From NCBI GenBank assembly GCA_015222355.1, contig JADFVC010000349.1, forward strand, positions 1 to 5,335: a stretch of 5,335 nt of DNA, given 5' to 3'. The notes beneath the pieces are model-generated. The model saw only the letters and a list, made by a program, of their open reading frames with translations. It had not been told where the DNA came from and searched no databases. A program made the translations under genes and the position numbers. This document shows, piece by piece, positions 1-5,335 of the stretch (position 1 is its first letter; each line of letters starts with the position of its first letter). Source of the stretch: Chloroflexota bacterium (GTDB taxonomy: Bacteria; Desulfobacterota; Desulfuromonadia; Desulfuromonadales; Geopsychrobacteraceae).

Positions 1-1685
<1,685 letters not shown>

Positions 1686-1686
<1 letters not shown>

Positions 1687-2423
1687 TGAACCTTACATTG
1701 CATGTATGGCGCCAGAAGGGGCCGCAGGATAAAGGAAAGCTGGAGACCTACCCAGCTAAAGATGTCAGCTCGGATATGTCCTTCTTGGAGATGTTGGATG
1801 AAGTTAATGACAAGCTGATTAAAGAAGGCAAGGATCCGATTGCTTTTGACCACGATTGCCGTGAAGGGATCTGTGGTATGTGCTCAAGTGTTGTTAACGG
1901 TCGGCCGCACGGTCATCAGGAAAAAACGACCGTTTGTCAGCTGCATATGCGGCAGTTCAACGATGGCGACGATATCGTCGTTGAACCATGGCTTGCCAAG
2001 GCCTTCCCGATTCAGAAGGACTTGATCGTTGATCGTTCAGCTCTTGATGTGATTATGCAGGCCGGTGGTTATACCGCCTGTCACACCGGTGGTGTTCCTG
2101 ACGCTAACGCTCTGCTGATTCCCAAGCCGGTTGCGGATTTCTCCATGGACGCTGCCGAGTGTATCGGTTGCGGTGCCTGTATTGCTGCCTGCCCGAACAG
2201 CTCAGCTATGCTGTTCACCAGCGCCAAGGTTGCCCAGTTTGCTGTTCTGCCGCAGGGTAAAACTGAAGCCAAGGCTCGGGTTCTTGAAATGACCAAGGCA
2301 ATGCTGGACGAAGGCTTCGGTAACTGTACCAACCACTACGAGTGTCAGGAAGCTTGCCCGAAAGGGATCAACGTTAAGTTTATTGCTACGCTTAATCGTG
2401 AGTACCTCAAATCTTTCACTTAA
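1686..2423 (+). CDS. sdhB: Succinate dehydrogenase/fumarate reductase iron-sulfur subunit
   Basis: This complete 245-residue subunit carries electrons between the flavin of SdhA and the membrane cytochrome b/quinone site. The N-terminal ferredoxin-like domain has the [2Fe-2S] ligands Cys58, Cys63, Cys66 and Cys84 (pattern DCREGICGMC, then TTVC). The C-terminal domain has CIGCGACIAACP (Cys159, 162, 165, 169) and CTNHYECQEACPKG (Cys214, 220, 224). By the E. coli FrdB pattern, Cys159/162/165/224 bind [4Fe-4S] and Cys169/214/220 bind [3Fe-4S]. All eleven expected ligands are present and the length is normal for the family, so this gene looks intact. The ATG overlaps the sdhA stop by one base and has a good ribosome binding site. 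A terminator follows 25 bases after the stop, so sdhB is the last gene of the operon, consistent with C-A-B order and an upstream cytochrome b gene outside the window. Whether the main direction is succinate oxidation or fumarate reduction cannot be read from the sequence; frdB is a synonym. Confidence 0.96.
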
Positions 2424-2448
2424 AAAGTTGATTGCAATAACTTGTCAT

Positions 2449-2478
2449 AAGGGCGAATCCTCGGATTCGCCCTTTTTT
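2449..2478 (+). terminator. Rho-independent terminator after sdhB
   Basis: A perfect inverted repeat has arms 2449-2460 (AAGGGCGAATCC) and 2463-2474 (GGATTCGCCCTT), with only TC between them; in practice the loop would be about 4 bases. Six T residues (2473-2478) overlap and follow the right arm. The GC-rich stem plus T run is a textbook intrinsic terminator and ends the sdh operon. The A residues on its left are too few to make it clearly bidirectional. Confidence 0.93.
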
Positions 2479-2503
2479 CGTCAATATCTTTGTTGGTCTT
2501 TCG

Positions 2504-2512
2504 TGATAGAAT
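2504..2512 (+). promoter_or_regulatory. Possible extended -10 promoter of the diguanylate cyclase gene
   Basis: TGATAGAAT fits an extended -10 element (TGn followed by TAGAAT, five of six matches to TATAAT). No good -35 hexamer sits 16-18 bases upstream. It lies between the sdh terminator and the cyclase start, leaving a leader of roughly 45 bases. The cyclase needs its own promoter after such a strong terminator, which supports the guess, but the motif is short and could be chance. Confidence 0.4.
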
Positions 2513-2563
2513 ACAGATGTTTGAGTTCGAAATTCCGTTCAAATAAACCACTCAGGGCAGTCG

Positions 2564-4189
2564 ATGAAAAGTTGGTTAACACGTATGTTGCGGTCAGGGG
2601 AACAATTGCCCCAGATGATTTTTTCTGCGGCCAATACGGTTGAGCTGCCTTTTCACTGTGAAGATAGTCATGATGGAACGGTTCCCAATAGACAAAAAAT
2701 TCTTCGCCAGTTGCAGACCGGTTGTCAGCGGCAACTTGAAATACTGCGTCGTTCATTAACTTTGACCACTGTCGTGTTGCTCTGGTCCGATAACCGAACT
2801 GGACAACTGTTTCCCTATGCGTTTTCTACAATATCCGCTGATTTTAAAGATGCTCCTTTTTTACTCGGTACAGGAATGATCGGGGCACTTCAATCACGAG
2901 AAGAATTGTCAGTTGCGTCCTTACCTCATAACTCACCAAAAATCCCCTATTATCGTTCGAACATTGGGGTCGGCAGCTTTATCGCGGTTAAATTGAATCT
3001 GCCTGAAACTTCAGAGCAACACGCAGATTCGACAGCTATCCTTTGCGTTGATCGGTTGTCTGATCTGGATTGGACGGAGAATGAGCGATTTTTGCTGAAA
3101 ATATCGGCAGAGCAGTTATCCTCTGAAATTTATGCAGCCAGACAATTGTTTGCTTATGATCGTGAGCGGCATACCTATCGCCGGGCATTTGACAGTTTAC
3201 GTCGGTTGAATACGGCACTCGGTCTGGATTCGGTGTATACGGCCACTGCCGAGGCAGTCAGGTCGATTGTTCCGGCTGATTTTTTCTCCGTCTGTTTGGT
3301 TGAAAGTGATAACCATCGAATCTGCTATGTTCAGGGAGATCATGCAGACAAATTAACTGGTCAGGTTTTCTCTCTTGAACAGAGCTTAGTCGGTCAGGTC
3401 ATCAAATACCGGAGAACTATTCCGGAAAATGCAAACTACCGAGGGACGACAGCGGTTTTCAGTGAAGAACATCTGTTTGCCGCTTATCGTTCTTTGCTGA
3501 TTGTGCCCCTGAAACAGGAGAATGGGCCGGTTGTCGGTGCTCTGTGCTTGGCAGCAAAAAAACCGGAAGTGTTTACCCGTAGCTGTCGGGAAATCCTGGA
3601 ACTGCTCGCTACGCAAGTTGCTATAAAAATCGAGCTGGCGAATTCACACGAACAGATCAACCGGATGGCGACGCTGGACAGCCTGACCGGGATTGCCAAT
3701 CGGCGCGCATATCAGCGGGGATTCGAGGCGATGCTGGAACGGGCCAAACGACGGCCGGGTTCATTGCACCTGATCCTCTGCGATATCGATCACTTTAAAA
3801 AAATCAATGACAGCTTCGGGCACCCGTATGGTGATGAAGTATTACGGCAGGTGGCAAAACTTTTTGCCCGTGTGACCCGTTCTGTTGACCTGGCGGCACG
3901 AACCGGTGGAGAAGAATTTGCGATCCTGCTTGAAGACACTGATAATACCGGTGCCTGGAAAGTGGCGGAACGGCTCAGGGAGTTGGTTGAGCAACTCAAT
4001 CTTTCAACAGGAAAATATCAGGTTTCTGTGACAGTTTCACTGGGAATCGCCGCTTTTCCGCTGGATGCGAATAGTCTGGATAAGCTGGTCAGCTGTGCCG
4101 ATCAGGCGCTCTATATGGCAAAATCCAGCGGTCGGAATAAAACGGTCACCTGGGATTCACGCGCCGACAAAGGAAAGTCTTATTCCTGA
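2564..4189 (+). CDS. Diguanylate cyclase with two GAF-like sensor regions (GAF-GAF-GGDEF)
   Basis: This 541-residue soluble protein should make cyclic di-GMP from two GTP. Residues about 55-195 form a divergent GAF-like region (GVGSFIAVKL; ILCVDRL), and about 215-360 form a second, clearer GAF (SLVGQVI; LLIVPLK; GALCLA). The GGDEF domain is at about 365-530. It starts with DSLTGIANRR (372-381), then has DIDHFKKINDSFGH with metal-binding Asp407, base-contacting Asn415 and Asp424, and the GGEEF active site (448-452). The product-inhibition I-site RSVD (439-442) is in the correct place, so the enzyme looks both active and feedback-controlled. No signal peptide or membrane helix is visible, so it probably senses a cytosolic ligand or redox state; the ligand is unknown. 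The ATG at 2564 has only a weak ribosome binding site (AGGG, 2554-2557), but the next in-frame ATG (2585) has none better. The gene is monocistronic between a terminator and a convergent neighbour. Confidence 0.94.
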   Translation: MKSWLTRMLRSGEQLPQMIFSAANTVELPFHCEDSHDGTVPNRQKILRQLQTGCQRQLEILRRSLTLTTVVLLWSDNRTGQLFPYAFSTISADFKDAPFLLGTGMIGALQSREELSVASLPHNSPKIPYYRSNIGVGSFIAVKLNLPETSEQHADSTAILCVDRLSDLDWTENERFLLKISAEQLSSEIYAARQLFAYDRERHTYRRAFDSLRRLNTALGLDSVYTATAEAVRSIVPADFFSVCLVESDNHRICYVQGDHADKLTGQVFSLEQSLVGQVIKYRRTIPENANYRGTTAVFSEEHLFAAYRSLLIVPLKQENGPVVGALCLAAKKPEVFTRSCREILELLATQVAIKIELANSHEQINRMATLDSLTGIANRRAYQRGFEAMLERAKRRPGSLHLILCDIDHFKKINDSFGHPYGDEVLRQVAKLFARVTRSVDLAARTGGEEFAILLEDTDNTGAWKVAERLRELVEQLNLSTGKYQVSVTVSLGIAAFPLDANSLDKLVSCADQALYMAKSSGRNKTVTWDSRADKGKSYS

Positions 4190-4785
4190 GGTTCAGATTT
4201 TTGTAAAAGCAGGGTGCTGAATTCTTTTAGCATGCGGTTTTCAATGACCTGACAGCCGAGGCGTTGATATTTTTGCCGGACATCAAAGTTGTACTCCCAG
4301 AGAATTCCAGACAGCAGGATGTAGGCGTCAGGTGAGGCTTTTGTGACTAAATCTTCTGCAATTGCCAAAAGAATATCTCCGTATATATTTGCCAGGATCA
4401 CGTCAAATTCTTTTTCTTGCAGGTCATCAAGGGTTCCGCAGACGTGGGCAGCCCTGTTTTCCACACCGTTGAGTCGGCAGTTGTTCTGACAGCTGTGTAC
4501 CGCATCTGCCTCAATGTCGACACACCAGGCCTTGCTACCACCGAGCAGTAGTGCTGCAATTGAGAGAATCCCTGTCCCGCTGCCGATGTCGAGAATTTTC
4601 TTATTCCCGTTTAACGGTAATTGTTCAAGAATTTCCAGACAACTCTCTGTTGTTTCATGTTCCCCGGAACCGAATGCTCCGCGCTCCATACGCAGTTTTA
4701 TCCGGTCATTTTCAGCATCGATAAACTCGGGGGGCAGGATTAAAAATCGGTTTCCGAGGAGGAAAGGTTGATAAGTGTCTTTCAC
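4180..4785 (-). CDS. PrmA-family (ribosomal protein L11 methyltransferase-like) SAM methyltransferase, short form
   Basis: This is a 201-residue class I methyltransferase using S-adenosylmethionine. It matches the catalytic half of PrmA: RGAFGSGEHETTESCL (35-50, compare AFGTGTHPTT in PrmA), SAM-binding motif ILDIGSGTGILSIAA (64-78), acidic Asp90 in CVDIEADAV, LANIYGDILL (131-140) and LLSGIL (157-162). Typical PrmA is about 290-300 residues, with an N-terminal domain that holds L11. That domain is absent here, and an in-frame TAA 21 bases upstream excludes a longer start, so the short form is real unless the sequence is wrong. The start is GTG (4785-4783) with GGAG 8 bases upstream. The substrate is therefore uncertain: L11 or another protein, for example by analogy with the short electron-transfer-flavoprotein lysine methyltransferases related to PrmA. 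It lies 22 bases after the AEC transporter gene, probably in one operon, and its 3' end overlaps the cyclase gene by 10 bp. Confidence 0.85.
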   Translation of the reverse strand: MKDTYQPFLLGNRFLILPPEFIDAENDRIKLRMERGAFGSGEHETTESCLEILEQLPLNGNKKILDIGSGTGILSIAALLLGGSKAWCVDIEADAVHSCQNNCRLNGVENRAAHVCGTLDDLQEKEFDVILANIYGDILLAIAEDLVTKASPDAYILLSGILWEYNFDVRQKYQRLGCQVIENRMLKEFSTLLLQKSEPQE

Positions 4786-4793
4786 GAGGGTTT

Positions 4794-4797
4794 CTCC
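4794..4797 (-). promoter_or_regulatory. Ribosome binding site deciding the GTG start of the methyltransferase
   Basis: Read on the minus strand, GGAG is followed by 8 bases and then GTG at 4785. No ATG is available at this end of the frame and a stop lies just upstream, so this site supports GTG as the true start. Confidence 0.7.
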
Positions 4798-4807
4798 AGT
4801 TTATTGT

Positions 4808-5335
4808 TTAAATGCCAAAGATTTTCAGTAAGAGCAGCAGAAGTGTGTAACTGAAGGCGGAAGCGAGGGTTGAGAGCATGACGATGGAGCCGGCCAGCTC
4901 TGCATCTCCCTTCATCTGGTGAGCCATGATGTAAGTTGCTGTTGCCGCCGGGGTGCCGGCCATTAAGATCCCGATACCAAAATCCACACCTTTGACCTGA
5001 AACAGACTTAGCAGGATCGCTGCAAAGATGGGGAGTAAAATAAGTTTCACAGCACTGGAAAAACTTGCCAGGCGCAGATCACCACTGAGTCTTTCCAGAG
5101 AAAATAAACCACCGATGGCTAATAACGCTAATGGTAAGGTTATGCCGGTTGTAATAGTCAGTGCGCGGTCGATGATAACAGGAAGTGGCAGGTTCCAATA
5201 GCTCCAGACAATCCCGAGAAAAGAGGCAATGATCAGCGGATTGCCAGCGACCTGCAGCAGCCAATTCGGGGATTTGTCAGCGGCGCTGCGTTGCTGCGGG
5301 AGCAGCAGTGCCAGAATCGCCAACAGGTTCAATAC
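4808..5335 (-). CDS. AEC-family transporter (auxin efflux carrier/malate permease-like), C-terminal part only
   Basis: An integral membrane carrier whose frame is open through the right edge; the TTG at 5332 is an internal codon, not a start. About 175 codons are visible of a family usually 300-320 residues long. After a short polar loop (QQRSAADKSP), about five hydrophobic segments can be seen: near NPLIIASFLGIVWSYW, ITTGITLPLALLAIGGLF, LILLPIFAAILLSLF, GIGILMAGTPAATATYIMA, and the C-terminal SIVMLSTLASAFSYTLLLLL. The APSAV/TPAA-type stretch followed by a polar loop (HQMKGDAELAGSIV) and a final helix is typical of the C-terminal half of AEC proteins. Family members include malate permeases and predicted organic-anion or auxin exporters; the substrate cannot be told here, although a carboxylate would fit an anaerobe with an active dicarboxylate pathway (inference). 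The stop is 22 bases before the methyltransferase start, suggesting co-transcription. Confidence 0.85.
   Translation of the reverse strand, partial: VLNLLAILALLLPQQRSAADKSPNWLLQVAGNPLIIASFLGIVWSYWNLPLPVIIDRALTITTGITLPLALLAIGGLFSLERLSGDLRLASFSSAVKLILLPIFAAILLSLFQVKGVDFGIGILMAGTPAATATYIMAHQMKGDAELAGSIVMLSTLASAFSYTLLLLLLKIFGI

Noticed and set aside
2520..2543. Weak inverted repeat TTTGA...TCAAA around TTCGAA in the cyclase leader, as a possible operator
   Set aside because: Only 5 bp per arm in AT-rich DNA with a long gap; this is expected by chance and matches no operator I know.
2383..2643. 86-codon open frame running from the end of sdhB through the intergenic region
   Set aside because: It crosses the strong terminator and overlaps both neighbouring genes, with no recognisable domain.
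2481..2756. 91-codon minus-strand open frame covering the intergenic region and the start of the cyclase gene
   Set aside because: Mostly antisense to the cyclase coding region, no recognisable domain, and it would remove the space for the cyclase promoter.
4171..4202. Possible terminator hairpins at the convergent gene ends (AGGAA/TTCCT, and CTGA-GGT-TCAG followed by ATTTTT)
   Set aside because: The stems are only 4-5 bp and weak; the first is about 10 bases from the T run. Not enough to call a terminator.

Overview
The window looks like ordinary chromosomal DNA from a Desulfuromonas/Geobacter/Pelobacter-like anaerobe (Desulfuromonadales, Desulfobacterota). This is an inference from two things: the Bacillus/Geobacter-style succinate dehydrogenase/fumarate reductase subunits, and a cytosolic GAF-GAF-GGDEF signalling protein next to them. 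No RNA gene, CRISPR array, phage gene, transposase or insertion sequence was seen.

Layout. (1) Positions 1-2423, plus strand: the end of a succinate dehydrogenase/fumarate reductase operon. It holds a 5'-truncated flavoprotein subunit (sdhA/frdA) and the complete iron-sulfur subunit (sdhB/frdB), whose ATG shares one base with the preceding stop codon. The membrane cytochrome b subunit is not in the window; in relatives with C-A-B order it would lie upstream. (2) Positions 2424-2563: a short intergenic region with a strong intrinsic terminator right after sdhB and a possible extended -10 promoter for the next gene. (3) Positions 2564-4189, plus strand: a complete 541-residue diguanylate cyclase with two GAF-like sensor regions and an intact GGEEF catalytic site and RxxD inhibitory site. 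(4) Positions 4180-5335, minus strand: two genes that probably form an operon read towards the cyclase. A 3'-terminal piece of an AEC-family (auxin efflux carrier/malate permease-like) transporter is followed after 22 bases by a short PrmA-type methyltransferase. The methyltransferase and cyclase genes converge and their ends overlap by 10 bp.

The most unusual signal is at the left edge. A 99-bp (33-residue) segment of the flavoprotein gene is present twice in tandem and in frame. The two copies encode identical residues but differ at 8 third-codon positions. This is either a real insertion in a very conserved enzyme or an assembly or recombination join between two related sdhA sequences; the pattern of differences argues against a recent simple duplication. 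A second, smaller oddity is that the PrmA-type methyltransferase has no N-terminal substrate-recognition domain and no room for one. I found no convincing evidence of a new multi-gene system in this window.
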